Source: DATGKG01 sp963783145
GTDB lineage: Bacteria; Desulfobacterota; Binatia; Binatales; Binataceae
Length of the DNA stretch: 64,000 nucleotides
Direction of reading: 5' to 3'
Assembly: GCA_963783145.1 (NCBI GenBank)
Contig: CAWAMM010000007.1
Coordinates: 839,776 to 903,775 of the forward strand
Made by a program: the position numbers and the translations under genes. Below, in pieces: positions 17,180 to 26,116 of the stretch. The notes beneath the pieces were generated by a model. It saw nothing but the letters and a program-made list of their open reading frames with translations. It made no database searches and was not told the origin of the DNA. Position 1 is the first letter of the stretch. Every line of letters starts with the position of its first letter.

Positions 17180-17737
17180 ATGTCAGATCTGTTCCTCGCG
17201 TTGATTCATCATCCGGTAGTCGACCGCAACGGCCGCATCGTCACCTCGGCGATCACCAGCCTCGATCTCCACGACATCGCACGGTCCGCGCATACCTATG
17301 GCGTGAAGCGCGCATACATCGTGCATCCTATACCGGAGCAGCGCGAGTTCGCCGCGACGGTGATCGATCATTGGCGCTTCGACTTCGGACGCAGCTTCGA
17401 TGGCCGCCGGCGTGAGGCATTGGAGATAATCAAAATCGTCGATACCCTCGACGACGCGATCGCCGATGCCTCCGACATCGGAGGATCACGACCGCTGATC
17501 GTGCATACCTCGGCGCGCACCTCGGGCGGTATGATGACATCTGACCTCCGTCGAAAGCTTGAGGCTCCCGATGCGCCGCCGATGATGATTCTGTTCGGCA
17601 CTGGGTTCGGACTTGCCCCCGCCGTTCTCGAGCGCGCGGACATCGTGCTCAATGCGATCCTCGGGCCCGGCGATTACAACCATCTGTCAGTGCGCGCCGC
17701 GGTCAGCATCATGCTCGATCGCCTGCGCGGCCGGTGA
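17180..17737 (+). CDS. RNA methyltransferase of the trmD-rplS linked PF09936-type family
   Basis: A 185-residue SPOUT-like protein. MSDLFLALIHHPVVDRNGRIVTSAITSLDLHDIARS and the knot region ILFGTGFGLAPAVLERADIVLNAILGPGDYNHLSVRAA are characteristic of the small SAM-dependent RNA methyltransferase family found between trmD and rplS in deltaproteobacteria and some thermophiles. It begins immediately after the trmD stop. The RNA target is not established in my knowledge; tRNA is the natural guess from context. Confidence 0.85.
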   Translation: MSDLFLALIHHPVVDRNGRIVTSAITSLDLHDIARSAHTYGVKRAYIVHPIPEQREFAATVIDHWRFDFGRSFDGRRREALEIIKIVDTLDDAIADASDIGGSRPLIVHTSARTSGGMMTSDLRRKLEAPDAPPMMILFGTGFGLAPAVLERADIVLNAILGPGDYNHLSVRAAVSIMLDRLRGR

Positions 17738-17778
17738 GCGATTTGCGCGAATCCATTACGCGCGCCACACTAGACTTC

Positions 17779-18282
17779 ATGAAGACCACCGCAACATCGC
17801 CAGGGAGTCTTCCTCGCGGGCCGGCACGCAGGTCAGGTTACGAGGATGATTTCTATGCATGGTTGCTCTCCCAAGTCAGCGCATTGAGAGAACGGCGCTT
17901 CCACGATCTGGATTTGGAAAATTTGATCGAGGAGGTCGAGGATTTGGCGAGGGGCCTTCCGCGCGAGCTTCGAAACCGATTCAGGGTTATCCTGGTACAT
18001 CTTCTTAAGTGGAGATATCAGCCTGGGAAAAGGTCGACCTCGTGGAAAGTAACCCTGTTGGAGCAGAGGGATCAGGTCGAGCAGCTTCTTGCGCAAAGTC
18101 CAAGTCTTCGCCAACAGGTTCCGCACTTTATCGAGAAGACTTACGTGTCCGCGACCAAACGAGCGGCCGTGGAGATGCGACGCGAGAAAGTGCGACACAT
18201 CTTCCCGCCACAATGCCCATGGACCCCGGCCCAAATCCTCGATGAGGACTACCTGCCAAACGGCATGCGGACGCGAGGTTGA
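17779..18282 (+). CDS. DUF29 family protein
   Basis: Helical DUF29 protein: YEDDFYAWLLSQVSALRERRF, DLENLIEEVEDLARGLPRELRNR and HLLKWRYQP are the family core. Function unknown; DUF29 genes are common in cyanobacteria and proteobacteria, often near mobile or toxin-antitoxin loci. An in-frame GTG at 17734 overlapping the methyltransferase stop (GTGA) would add 15 residues and imply translational coupling; the ATG at 17779 gives the more usual N-terminus. Its position inside the conserved trmD-rplS operon looks like an insertion. Confidence 0.8.
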   Translation: MKTTATSPGSLPRGPARRSGYEDDFYAWLLSQVSALRERRFHDLDLENLIEEVEDLARGLPRELRNRFRVILVHLLKWRYQPGKRSTSWKVTLLEQRDQVEQLLAQSPSLRQQVPHFIEKTYVSATKRAAVEMRREKVRHIFPPQCPWTPAQILDEDYLPNGMRTRG

Positions 18283-18334
18283 GTCGCCGATGAGGTTCCG
18301 GTAAATTGACCTGCTCTACCGAGGGCATTTTCCC

Positions 18335-18679
18335 ATGAATAGCATCATCCAGAAGGTCGAAGACCGAGGTCTTCGAAGCGACCTCCCTGAGTTCCGCGTC
18401 GGCGACAGCGTCCGCGTCCATGTGAAGGTTCGCGAGGGCGAGAAAGAGCGCATTCAGGCGTTCGAGGGCGTGGTGATCAAAATCAACCGTGGCGGCAATC
18501 GCGCGGCGTTCACGGTGCGCAAAATTTCCTATGGGGTCGGGGTCGAGAGGATCTTCCCGCTGCACTCCCCGCGCATCGACAAACTCCAGGTGCTTTCGCG
18601 GAGCAAGGTCCGTCGGGCGAGGTTGTACTATCTGCGAGGTTTGTCCGGTAAGGCTGCCCGGCTCGATATCACTGGTTGA
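18335..18679 (+). CDS. rplS: 50S ribosomal protein L19
   Basis: A 114-residue protein with the canonical L19 core: FRVGDSVRVHVKVREGEKERIQAFEG, then RKISYGVGVERIFPLHSPRIDKLQV and the basic tail SKVRRARLYYLRGLSGKAARL. L19 sits at the 30S-50S interface. It ends the trmD operon; a 9-bp perfect hairpin overlaps the stop codon region. Confidence 0.97.
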   Translation: MNSIIQKVEDRGLRSDLPEFRVGDSVRVHVKVREGEKERIQAFEGVVIKINRGGNRAAFTVRKISYGVGVERIFPLHSPRIDKLQVLSRSKVRRARLYYLRGLSGKAARLDITG

Positions 18680-18692
18680 TGCTTCAACCAGT
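18671..18692. terminator. Hairpin between rplS and bactofilin genes
   Basis: ACTGGTTGA-TGCT-TCAACCAGT: a perfect 9-bp stem with a 4-nt loop that includes the rplS stop codon, between converging genes. No U-run follows on either strand, so it is a candidate bidirectional terminator or mRNA 3'-end stabiliser rather than a canonical intrinsic terminator. Confidence 0.45.
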
Positions 18693-18704
18693 ACTATAGC
18701 GGTG

Positions 18705-19187
18705 CTAATTTGCCTTCGAGGGTTCCGGTCCGCGACGCGATGTCATTCGCACATTGCCGCTAAAGTAGGCCCCTTCACATACGGTGAGGTTTTCCGCGGT
18801 TATGTCGCCATAGACGCGCGCATGTGAGCCTAGATAGGCCCGCGTCGCATCCACGATGTCCCCCCGCATCTCACCCAGCACCACCAGCTTACTGGCCTTC
18901 ATTTTCCCTTCGACGGTGCCGGTTTCCGCGATCACCACCAGCGATGACGAGGTCACCTCGCCCCGGAAGGTCCCCTCGATACGTACCGGCTCGTTGAAGA
19001 TGAGCCGGCCCGAGACGTTGACTCCCTGACCGACGGCCACCCGTGTGCGTTCCTGAACCCAGGCGTTAGGCAACAGCGCGTCGCCGCCTTGTTGCGGATC
19101 CTTCGATCGCGAATCGGTTCGGGTTGGATTTTCGGCAATCCTGCCGCCCACTTTCACCAGGCCGGGTCGATCATTTTGCGCCGCCAT
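18705..19187 (-). CDS. Bactofilin (polymer-forming cytoskeletal protein)
   Basis: A 160-residue bactofilin. The central beta-helix domain spans about residues 45-150: VSGRLIFNEPVRIEGTFRGEV, GTVEGKMKASKLVVLGEMRGDI, YGDITAENLTVCEGAYFSGNV. These repeats of about 18 residues are the polymerising rungs. A disordered basic/proline tail follows and a disordered N-terminus precedes. Bactofilins form membrane-associated filaments that position cell-wall or chromosome machinery. It starts 12 bp behind the ABC-transporter ATPase gene and may be co-transcribed with it. Confidence 0.9.
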   Translation of the reverse strand: MAAQNDRPGLVKVGGRIAENPTRTDSRSKDPQQGGDALLPNAWVQERTRVAVGQGVNVSGRLIFNEPVRIEGTFRGEVTSSSLVVIAETGTVEGKMKASKLVVLGEMRGDIVDATRAYLGSHARVYGDITAENLTVCEGAYFSGNVRMTSRRGPEPSKAN

Positions 19188-19199
19188 TGATTACTAACC

Positions 19200-20225
19200 T
19201 CAGGTCGCGGGAAAAACGTGACACGCGACCGCATGCTCGCCGTGGCCCCGCTGAAGCGGCGGCTCCGTCGTCCGGCAGATATCCTTCGCATATGCACAGC
19301 GTGGATGGAAGCTGCAGCCGCCCGGCGGATTGACCGGACTCGGCACTTCGCCCGGAAGTTTCACGCGTTCGGGCTTGCCCACCGCGCTCACCGACGGAAT
19401 CGCCGACAGCAGCGCGCGTGTGTAGGGATGGCGCGGGTTCGCGTAAATCTCGTCGCGCCCGGCGATCTCGACGATCTTGCCCAGGTACATAATCGCCACG
19501 CGATTGCTGATGTGCTCAACCACCCGCAGATCGTGCGCGATAAACAAATACGTCAACTTAAGCTGCTCCTGTAGGTCCTGCAGCAGGTTGATGATTTGCG
19601 CCTGGATGGAAACATCGAGCGCCGAGACCGGCTCATCGAGGACGAGGAAGCGCGGCTTGACCGCGAGCGCCCTCGCGATGCCGATGCGCTGGCGCTGCCC
19701 GCCGGAAAATTCGTGCGGATAGCGCGTCATCGCATCGGGCGCCATCCCGACCATCTTCAACAGCTCGGCGATGCGATCGAGTTTTTCTTTCCCGCGCGCG
19801 AGGCGATGAATCTCGATTCCCTCGCCCACGATCGATCGCACCCGCATGCGCGGATTGAGCGAGGCATAGGGGTCCTGAAACACCAACTGCATGTCGCGGC
19901 GCAGATGCCGCAACTCCGCGCGGGTCAGCGTCGAGAGGTCGCGGCCTTCGAAAAAGACCTTCCCTGAGGTGGGCTCGATGAGCCGGAGGATGAGTCTTCC
20001 TAACGTCGATTTTCCGGAGCCCGATTCGCCCACCAGCCCCAGCGTTTCGCCCGCGACAATTTCCAGGTTGACGCTGGTGACCGCTTTGACGGTGAGTTTG
20101 CCGCCGCCGAGCACGCCTGATGATCCCGCCGCAAATTCCTTTGAGACGTTCTCAGTCCGAACCAGCGCGCCGGCCGCGGCGACGGCGGCACTCTGGACGG
20201 CACTAGACGCGGATGCAGGCGACAT
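19200..20225 (-). CDS. Peptide/nickel-type ABC transporter ATP-binding protein (DppF/OppF-like)
   Basis: Cytosolic ATPase of an oligopeptide-type importer. Walker A is GESGSGKST (66-74), signature FSGGQRQRIGIARALAV, Walker B FLVLDEPVSALD. The C-terminal oligo_HPY extension is present (PGEVPSPVNPPGGCSFHPRC plus further Cys), which in relatives binds a [4Fe-4S] cluster. The N-terminus has an extra Ala-rich ~20 residues. The ORF start overlaps the previous ATPase gene by 23 bp, which suggests translational coupling. Confidence 0.93.
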   Translation of the reverse strand: MSPASASSAVQSAAVAAAGALVRTENVSKEFAAGSSGVLGGGKLTVKAVTSVNLEIVAGETLGLVGESGSGKSTLGRLILRLIEPTSGKVFFEGRDLSTLTRAELRHLRRDMQLVFQDPYASLNPRMRVRSIVGEGIEIHRLARGKEKLDRIAELLKMVGMAPDAMTRYPHEFSGGQRQRIGIARALAVKPRFLVLDEPVSALDVSIQAQIINLLQDLQEQLKLTYLFIAHDLRVVEHISNRVAIMYLGKIVEIAGRDEIYANPRHPYTRALLSAIPSVSAVGKPERVKLPGEVPSPVNPPGGCSFHPRCAYAKDICRTTEPPLQRGHGEHAVACHVFPAT

Positions 20226-21162
20226 GATGGTTTGGTCTCTTCTCCTCCAATGGAGGATCTATCTTAGCGCAGTTGGGTATCGCCACCGGGCAGCGCGGAT
20301 GAAATCGGCATCCTGACGGCGGATTGAGCGCGCTCGGAATCGTACCCGGAATCGCCTGCAAGCGATGGTGCCGGGTACCATCGACGCCGGGAATAGAATC
20401 TAGCAGTCCCTTGGTATACGGATTGAGCGGCTCCTTAAATAGCGCCGCGCATGGCGCCTGTTCCATCACCCGCGCGGCGTAAAGAATCGTCACCGCATCG
20501 GCATATTCGGCGACGATGCCCAGATCGTGCGTGACCAGGATCACCGCGAGCTTCAGGCGCGATTGCAGGTCGGCTAGCAGGTCAAGAATCTGCGCCTGGA
20601 TAGTGACATCGAGCGCGGTGGTCGGCTCATCGGCGATCAGCAACTGCGGATTGCACGACAGCGCCATCGCGATCATCACGCGCTGCCGCATCCCACCCGA
20701 CAATTGATGCGGATAGTCGTCGACGCGCCGCTGCGGGTCCGCGATTCCGACCGTCCTGAGTGCCTCGATCGCGCGCTCGCGCGCCTCGCCGCGTGAGGTC
20801 TTCTGATGGAGGCGGACGGCCTCCGCGATTTGGCTGCCGATGGTGAAGACCGGGTTGAGCGAGGTCATCGGCTCCTGGAAGATCATCGCGATCTTGGCGC
20901 CGCGAATTGAGCGCATCTCCGGCTCGGGCAATTTGACCAGGTCGCGCCCTTCGAAGAGGACCTCGCCGCCGACGATTTTCGCGCTCTCGGGGAGCAGCCG
21001 CATGATGGACAGGACGGAGGCGGTTTTTCCCGATCCCGACTCGCCGACGATTCCCATCAGCTTGCCGGGTTCGACGGAAAAGCTGACGCCATCCACCGCG
21101 CGGACCTCGCCGTCGTCGGTGAAGAATGATGTCCGGAGGGACTTTACTTCGAGCAGCGCCAC
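20203..21162 (-). CDS. Peptide-type ABC transporter ATP-binding protein (DppD/OppD-like)
   Basis: Partner ATPase of the importer. Walker A GESGSGKT (40-47), signature LSGGMRQRVMIAMALSC, Walker B LLIADEPTTALD, and the C-terminal PSALNPPSGCRFHPRCP Cys motif typical of the DppD/F pair. 319 residues. It lies 278 bp downstream of the second permease gene; that gap contains a cluster of AATGACA repeats. Confidence 0.93.
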   Translation of the reverse strand: MALLEVKSLRTSFFTDDGEVRAVDGVSFSVEPGKLMGIVGESGSGKTASVLSIMRLLPESAKIVGGEVLFEGRDLVKLPEPEMRSIRGAKIAMIFQEPMTSLNPVFTIGSQIAEAVRLHQKTSRGEARERAIEALRTVGIADPQRRVDDYPHQLSGGMRQRVMIAMALSCNPQLLIADEPTTALDVTIQAQILDLLADLQSRLKLAVILVTHDLGIVAEYADAVTILYAARVMEQAPCAALFKEPLNPYTKGLLDSIPGVDGTRHHRLQAIPGTIPSALNPPSGCRFHPRCPVAIPNCAKIDPPLEEKRPNHHVACIRV

Positions 21163-21216
21163 CTGGGGCTTAAGTTATCATCGAGGCGAACAGCGTCCAT
21201 AGCGGGTGGCGCTTCG

Positions 21217-21431
21217 GAATGACAGGAAAACCGGCGCCGGGTAAAAAGGGGCGAGGTGGTTGCGGGAGCATTCTTTTGGTTCGCGATTCTAAGGCAGGCG
21301 TCCTTTTCATTTTGTCATTCTGAGGCAAGCTTGCGCCGCCGAAGAATGACAGAAATAAAAACTCTGGCTTCAAAAATGACAGAGCGACGGAATGACAGAA
21401 ACGAGCGCTGGGCTTGCCGCATCAGAATGAC
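21217..21431. repeat. Cluster of AATGACA repeats with one long hairpin
   Basis: The gap between the permease and ATPase genes contains five GAATGACA/AATGACA-like copies (at about 21217, 21344, 21374, 21390 and 21424). It also contains a perfect 9-bp inverted repeat TGTCATTCT (21313-21321) / AGAATGACA (21343-21351) around a 21-nt loop. This resembles dispersed intergenic palindromes of the 'GTCATTCTGAG' type common in environmental genomes. It could attenuate transcription inside the importer operon. Confidence 0.6.
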
Positions 21432-21440
21432 GAGAGAAAA

Positions 21441-22529
21441 TCAGCGCCGAGTGGACGGGTCGAGGCGGTCGCGCAGGTGGTCGCCGAGGAAATTAAACGA
21501 CATCACCGCGAGGAAGATGAAAAGCCCCGGAATCAGAATCCATGGATAGCGCGCCAGATTCTGCACATCCTCGGCCTGTGCCAGCAGATTACCCCAACTC
21601 GAGGCCGGTTCCTGAATGCCGAGGCCCAGCAGCGAGAGCGCACTCTCACCCAGGATGAAGCCCGGAATCGAAAGCGTCGCCGCGACGATCGCGTAGCCCA
21701 GCACCGACGGCATCACATGCCGCGTCAGCACGCGCCATCGCGAGCCGCCCAGCGCGCGCGCCGCTTCGACAAAGGGAACGGAGCGCACCGAGGCCGCCAT
21801 CCCGCGGATAATGCGCGCGAAGCCTGCCCAACTGATGAAGCTCATGATCGCGACGATCATGAAAAAGGTCGCGACCGCGCTCATGCCGGAAGGAATGATC
21901 GCCGCCAGTGCGAGCAGGAAATAAAATGACGGCAACGACATCTCGATTTCCGACCATCGCATGATGAGATTGTCGAGCAGTCCGCCCACGTAACCGGAAA
22001 GCGCGCCTACCGTGATGCCGAGGCCGAAGCTGATCGTGACGCCGATGAGTCCGACGAACATCGAGACGCGTGAACCGTAGACGATGCGCGAAAAAAGATC
22101 GCGCCCGAGGCCCTCGCTACCCATTAAAAAAAACGGCGGCGCTCCGGGTTCGGTGGTGAAGAGGTGCCCATACGACAGCAGGTGGACAAAAGTTCTGATG
22201 CTCCGGTCTTCGGTGAATTTGCGCGCCTGCGCGTCGACCATCGTCATTGGATACGCATAGAAAAACGCGTGCGACCATTCGGATGGCGGGCTGAGATGCA
22301 GCGCCATCGGCGGACAATCGGGCAAGCGCCGATTCTGATAGGTGGGATCGTAGGGCGCGATGACCGGCGACGCGATCGCGAGCAGATAGAACAGCAACAG
22401 GCAGAGCGCTGAGAATCGCACCGGCCACGATGCCATCCGCCACTCGCGCCGCAGGCCGTGCAGGAAACCCCGGCTTGGCTCCGGCGGAGCAATCTGCATC
22501 GGGATGTGAAGTTGCGGCGCGGCGCTCAT
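21441..22529 (-). CDS. Peptide-type ABC transporter permease (DppC/OppC-like)
   Basis: Inner-membrane permease, 362 residues. The N-terminal cytosolic segment and first TM (ALCLLLFYLLAIASPVIAPYDP) are OppC-like. The EAA loop reads VPFVEAARALGGSRWRVLTRHVMPS, which contacts the ATPases. Six TM segments are expected. A periplasmic insert of about 60 residues follows TM1. It overlaps the preceding permease gene by 4 bp. Confidence 0.92.
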   Translation of the reverse strand: MSAAPQLHIPMQIAPPEPSRGFLHGLRREWRMASWPVRFSALCLLLFYLLAIASPVIAPYDPTYQNRRLPDCPPMALHLSPPSEWSHAFFYAYPMTMVDAQARKFTEDRSIRTFVHLLSYGHLFTTEPGAPPFFLMGSEGLGRDLFSRIVYGSRVSMFVGLIGVTISFGLGITVGALSGYVGGLLDNLIMRWSEIEMSLPSFYFLLALAAIIPSGMSAVATFFMIVAIMSFISWAGFARIIRGMAASVRSVPFVEAARALGGSRWRVLTRHVMPSVLGYAIVAATLSIPGFILGESALSLLGLGIQEPASSWGNLLAQAEDVQNLARYPWILIPGLFIFLAVMSFNFLGDHLRDRLDPSTRR

Positions 22530-23533
22530 TGCGATCCCATCGACGAAAAGTCGACCCGCGGATCGACCGCGACCAGCGCGATGTCGGCGAGCAAGTTACC
22601 GAGCAGCAGCAGCACCGTGCCCATCAGCACCGAGCCCATCACGAGGTAGATATCGAGCGTGCGCACCGCTTCGAGGAGCAACAGCCCGAGGCCTTGCAGG
22701 TTCATCACTGCCTCGACCAGCGCGGCGCCGCCGAGTAGATCGGCGAGGCCATACCCCGCCATCGTGACGAAGGGATTCAGCGCGTTACGCAGCACGTGCT
22801 TGTAGATCACGGTGCGCTCGGAGAGGCCCTTGGCGCGCGCCGTGCGAACGAAATCGGAATTCTTGATTTCGAGGATTTGCGAGCGCATCAGACGCATCAG
22901 GGAGGCCATCCCCGCGACGCCGAGTACGAATACCGGCAGCAGCAGGTGATTGATGCGGTCACCAATTTTGTTCACCCAATCAAGTTGCGCATAGTCGACC
23001 GAGTAGGTGCCGCCGACCGGAAACGACCAGCCGAGGTAATGATCGAGGAAGGGTCCGGTGCGTAGCGCGACATACATCATCAGAAACGCGAGAAAGAAAT
23101 TGGGCACCGACATGCCGAAGAATGCGAGAAAGGAAAGCACCCGATCCCAAATCGAGTTCTGCTTGACCGCAACGATGATTCCGATCGGAATCGCGATCAT
23201 CCACGCGAAGAGCATGCTGGCCGCCGACAGGATGATCGTGTTGAACGCGCGCGAGCCGATCAGGCTCGTCACGCTGACGCGATAGGCGAGCGAAATGCCG
23301 AGGTTCAGATGCATCATCGCCCACAGCCACTTCGCATAGCGCACCATCAAGGGCTGATTGAGTCCGAACTCCGCCTCCATCTCCTTGATGAGTTGCGGCG
23401 AGATAGAAGGATTCATCTTGAGGTTGGAGAGGAAGTTGCCGGGCACCAGCGACATCACGAGGAACGACAGAAACGTGATTCCGAGGATGAGCGGAATCAT
23501 GTTGAGAATTCGGCGCAGGAGAAATTTTCCCAT
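22526..23533 (-). CDS. Peptide-type ABC transporter permease (DppB/OppB-like)
   Basis: First permease subunit, about 335 residues from the ATG at 23533 (MGKFLLRRILNMIPLILGITFLSF), the standard DppB start. An upstream in-frame extension of 38 Ser/Arg-rich residues was rejected. The EAA loop is DFVRTARAKGLSERTVIYKHVLRNAL. Six TM segments expected; GLADLLGGAALVEAVMNLQGLGLL is the conserved C-terminal region. It lies 28 bp behind the solute-binding protein gene. Confidence 0.93.
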   Translation of the reverse strand: MGKFLLRRILNMIPLILGITFLSFLVMSLVPGNFLSNLKMNPSISPQLIKEMEAEFGLNQPLMVRYAKWLWAMMHLNLGISLAYRVSVTSLIGSRAFNTIILSAASMLFAWMIAIPIGIIVAVKQNSIWDRVLSFLAFFGMSVPNFFLAFLMMYVALRTGPFLDHYLGWSFPVGGTYSVDYAQLDWVNKIGDRINHLLLPVFVLGVAGMASLMRLMRSQILEIKNSDFVRTARAKGLSERTVIYKHVLRNALNPFVTMAGYGLADLLGGAALVEAVMNLQGLGLLLLEAVRTLDIYLVMGSVLMGTVLLLLGNLLADIALVAVDPRVDFSSMGSQ

Positions 23534-23561
23534 CGTTGAGGTGAGGCGGCGATTCGCGCGC

Positions 23562-25262
23562 TCATTCCTTGAACTGAATGTATTCCGGCCGGTAGTACCC
23601 GAGCGGCGTGACTTGGAGGTTTTCCAGCTTGTTGGTGTAGGCGACATACTGAAGCTGCAGCACCGTTTCGATGATCGGCAGTTGATCGTGCAGGATCTCC
23701 TGGATGCGCCAGTAATACGGCACGCGTTTTTGGGGATCCATTTCCGCGGCGCCCTCGACCAGCAGCTTATCGATCTCGGCTTCCCACAGCGTCGCGGGTT
23801 TTTCCTCGCCCGGGTTCCAGATATGCAGCGGACCGGCAGAATTGAGGAAGTTGGCGCCGCCGTTGGGATCGATGGTGCCGGTAAAACCGAGCAGCACGCA
23901 GTCCCAATCGAAGTTGTCGTCGATCTTTTCGATCATGGTGGTGAATTCGAGCGGCCGGTAGTTCACCTTGATGCCCAGGCTCGCGAGGTCCTGCTTGAAG
24001 ATGGCGCACATCTGATTGCGCAGATTGATACCCGCGCTCGTCATCAGGTTGAACTCCAACGGATTTCCTTTTGGATCGACGCGCACGCCGGGACTCACCA
24101 GATGATAGCCGCCGGCCTCCAGTAACTGCGCGGCTTCCTGCAGGTTGTAGTCATAATCCTTCAAATTGGGATTGTAGAAGAGCTTATTGGCGGGCGAGAT
24201 TTCCGACACCGCCGGAACTCCCATCCCATGGAAGCAGAGGCTGATCATGCCCTGCTTGTCGACCGAATGCGCGATGGCGCGCATGAAATTGAGATCGGTA
24301 AACCATTTAAGCTTCGGATCTGTTTGCCCATCGCGCACGTAGTGACGCGGGTTGCGGTTGAATGCGAAAAACAACTCGCCGTTGTCGACGCCGGCTTCCT
24401 TGATCGTGAGGTTGAGGCGTTGCGCCTTCTCGCGCAGATCGACCGCCTCATCGGGACGGAGATCGTAGCGGCCGTAGACATCGGTCTGACCGGAGAGAAA
24501 TTTCAGATAGCCCGCATTCGCGTCGGGCACGATGAGGATGGTCTCGCCGCGCAGACGCGGGAGCGGATTACCCTGCGCATCTTTCATCCAGAATTCCGGG
24601 TTGCGCGTGAATTGCGCCATCTGCGCGGGCACGTAGCGAATCATCTGATACGGCCCCAGCCCGACGAGATCCTTCGGCGGCGTGTTGATGTTCCAGGTCT
24701 GGTTGAAATGGCCGGCGTTGTAGATCGGCTCCAGGATGTGCGCGGGAATGATGCCGAATCCGATCGAGTACATCAGCGGCGCGAACGGATGCGGCAAGCG
24801 AAACGTGACCGTGTAATCGTCGGGCGTCTCGACTGCCATCTCCTTGCCATCGATCAGGAGGATCGAGCGCGCCGAGTTGGGCACGCGCTTGTCGTACATC
24901 ACCTTCATCGTGAAGGCGACGTCATGCGAGGTGAACGGGGCGCCATCCATCCACTTGATGCCGTGGCGAAGGTGGAACGTGATCGACTTCTGATCGACCG
25001 CAATCTCCCAGCTCTCCGCGAGATCGGGCTCCGGTAATGCGGTCACTTCGTTGATACGAATTAAGCCCTCGAAAATATCGTTAATGACGGTGGCTGAATA
25101 CAAATCGCTCGCGATCACGGGGTTGAAGGTACGCGGATCGCCGACCATCGAGGTGTACATGACCTGCTGCTTCGCGTGATTGTCGCTCGCATGCTGGACG
25201 CGGCACCCGATGATCGCAATCGCCGCCATCGCGGCAATGATCCCTCGAACGAGCTTAGCCAT
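23562..25262 (-). CDS. Peptide-type ABC transporter substrate-binding lipoprotein (family 5)
   Basis: Extracellular solute-binding protein, 566 residues. Lipobox IIGC puts the acylated Cys at residue 20. Landmarks: DPRTFNPVIASDLYSATVINDIFEGLI, PDLAESWEI, TFHLRHGIKWMDGAPFTSHDVAFT, and a central GPYQM strand. The binding pocket cannot be typed, so peptide, sugar and nickel substrates all remain possible. The gene overlaps the LolB-like lipoprotein gene by 8 bp, which ties the importer to the upstream lipoproteins. Confidence 0.92.
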   Translation of the reverse strand: MAKLVRGIIAAMAAIAIIGCRVQHASDNHAKQQVMYTSMVGDPRTFNPVIASDLYSATVINDIFEGLIRINEVTALPEPDLAESWEIAVDQKSITFHLRHGIKWMDGAPFTSHDVAFTMKVMYDKRVPNSARSILLIDGKEMAVETPDDYTVTFRLPHPFAPLMYSIGFGIIPAHILEPIYNAGHFNQTWNINTPPKDLVGLGPYQMIRYVPAQMAQFTRNPEFWMKDAQGNPLPRLRGETILIVPDANAGYLKFLSGQTDVYGRYDLRPDEAVDLREKAQRLNLTIKEAGVDNGELFFAFNRNPRHYVRDGQTDPKLKWFTDLNFMRAIAHSVDKQGMISLCFHGMGVPAVSEISPANKLFYNPNLKDYDYNLQEAAQLLEAGGYHLVSPGVRVDPKGNPLEFNLMTSAGINLRNQMCAIFKQDLASLGIKVNYRPLEFTTMIEKIDDNFDWDCVLLGFTGTIDPNGGANFLNSAGPLHIWNPGEEKPATLWEAEIDKLLVEGAAEMDPQKRVPYYWRIQEILHDQLPIIETVLQLQYVAYTNKLENLQVTPLGYYRPEYIQFKE

Positions 25263-26061
25263 CGTGACGGCCTTTCACCGAGGGCATCATGCCGAGGTCG
25301 ACTTGCTTCGCATCGGGTCCGGGCGTGAGCGTGAAAACCGAATCGGCGATGGCGCCATTCACGATGGGACGCTTATAGACGAAGCTCACGCGCGTTTGGG
25401 CGGCGGGAAAATCGGCGTCGACCTTGTAGGCGAACATCACTCCACCGATATCATGATAATCGGCGTAGCGGATCTCGAAATCTATCGCGCCCGCCGCAGT
25501 TCGCTTACGCACCATCGCAAGCTGCCCGTCCTGGAAACCTAACTCGCGCCGCGAAAGATCCGCCTCGGCATATGCCAGGACGGTCATATCGCCTTCGGTC
25601 GTGACCGCATCGGGTGGCGAGGTGGTTTGCGCCTCGGGCACAATGCCCATCAGCAGACCGACCGCATCGCGCGGCGCCATCGGGATGCGCGCAAATCGCG
25701 CCAGAGTGGCCGCATCGGCAGTGCCGCGCATGAGCGTGTTCTTCGAGGGCTCGAAAATCTGCAGACGCGAGTCCTGCGCCGCGACGATGAGTGCGACACC
25801 GAAGGGCGACATCGCCTCGACGCGCAGGCTGGCCGGGCGTCGCACCACGATGTCCTCGCGCGCCTTAACGTGATCGGCGCCATTGGTGTATTCCATCACG
25901 GCGCTGGTCTGGAGCGACTCCAACGCGCGATCGCGATGCGCCATGGCTTCCGTCAACGGTGAAATGTTGAGCTTGCCGACCGCCGCGGGAGCTTCAGCTT
26001 CGGGAGGAGTGGTCGTTGCGCATCCGGGAAGAATCAGCAGTAGGGCTGACAGGACGAGCAT
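25255..26061 (-). CDS. LolB/DUF4292-like outer-membrane lipoprotein
   Basis: A 268-residue lipoprotein: signal peptide with lipobox LLPGC (Cys14). It is followed by an incomplete-beta-barrel type sequence (SLRVEAMSPFGVALIVAAQDSRLQIFEP; IDFEIRYADYHDIGGVMFAYKVDADFP) resembling DUF4292/LolA-LolB-fold proteins. Such folds bind acyl chains. It sits between a TPR lipoprotein and the solute-binding protein gene. A role in lipoprotein or lipid handling for the transporter is inference. Confidence 0.7.
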   Translation of the reverse strand: MLVLSALLLILPGCATTTPPEAEAPAAVGKLNISPLTEAMAHRDRALESLQTSAVMEYTNGADHVKAREDIVVRRPASLRVEAMSPFGVALIVAAQDSRLQIFEPSKNTLMRGTADAATLARFARIPMAPRDAVGLLMGIVPEAQTTSPPDAVTTEGDMTVLAYAEADLSRRELGFQDGQLAMVRKRTAAGAIDFEIRYADYHDIGGVMFAYKVDADFPAAQTRVSFVYKRPIVNGAIADSVFTLTPGPDAKQVDLGMMPSVKGRHDG

Positions 26062-26116
26062 CGAAAGCCGGCCGGTAGCCGCAGAGGCATACGTCGCGGG
26101 AGCGATGAGGAAATCC

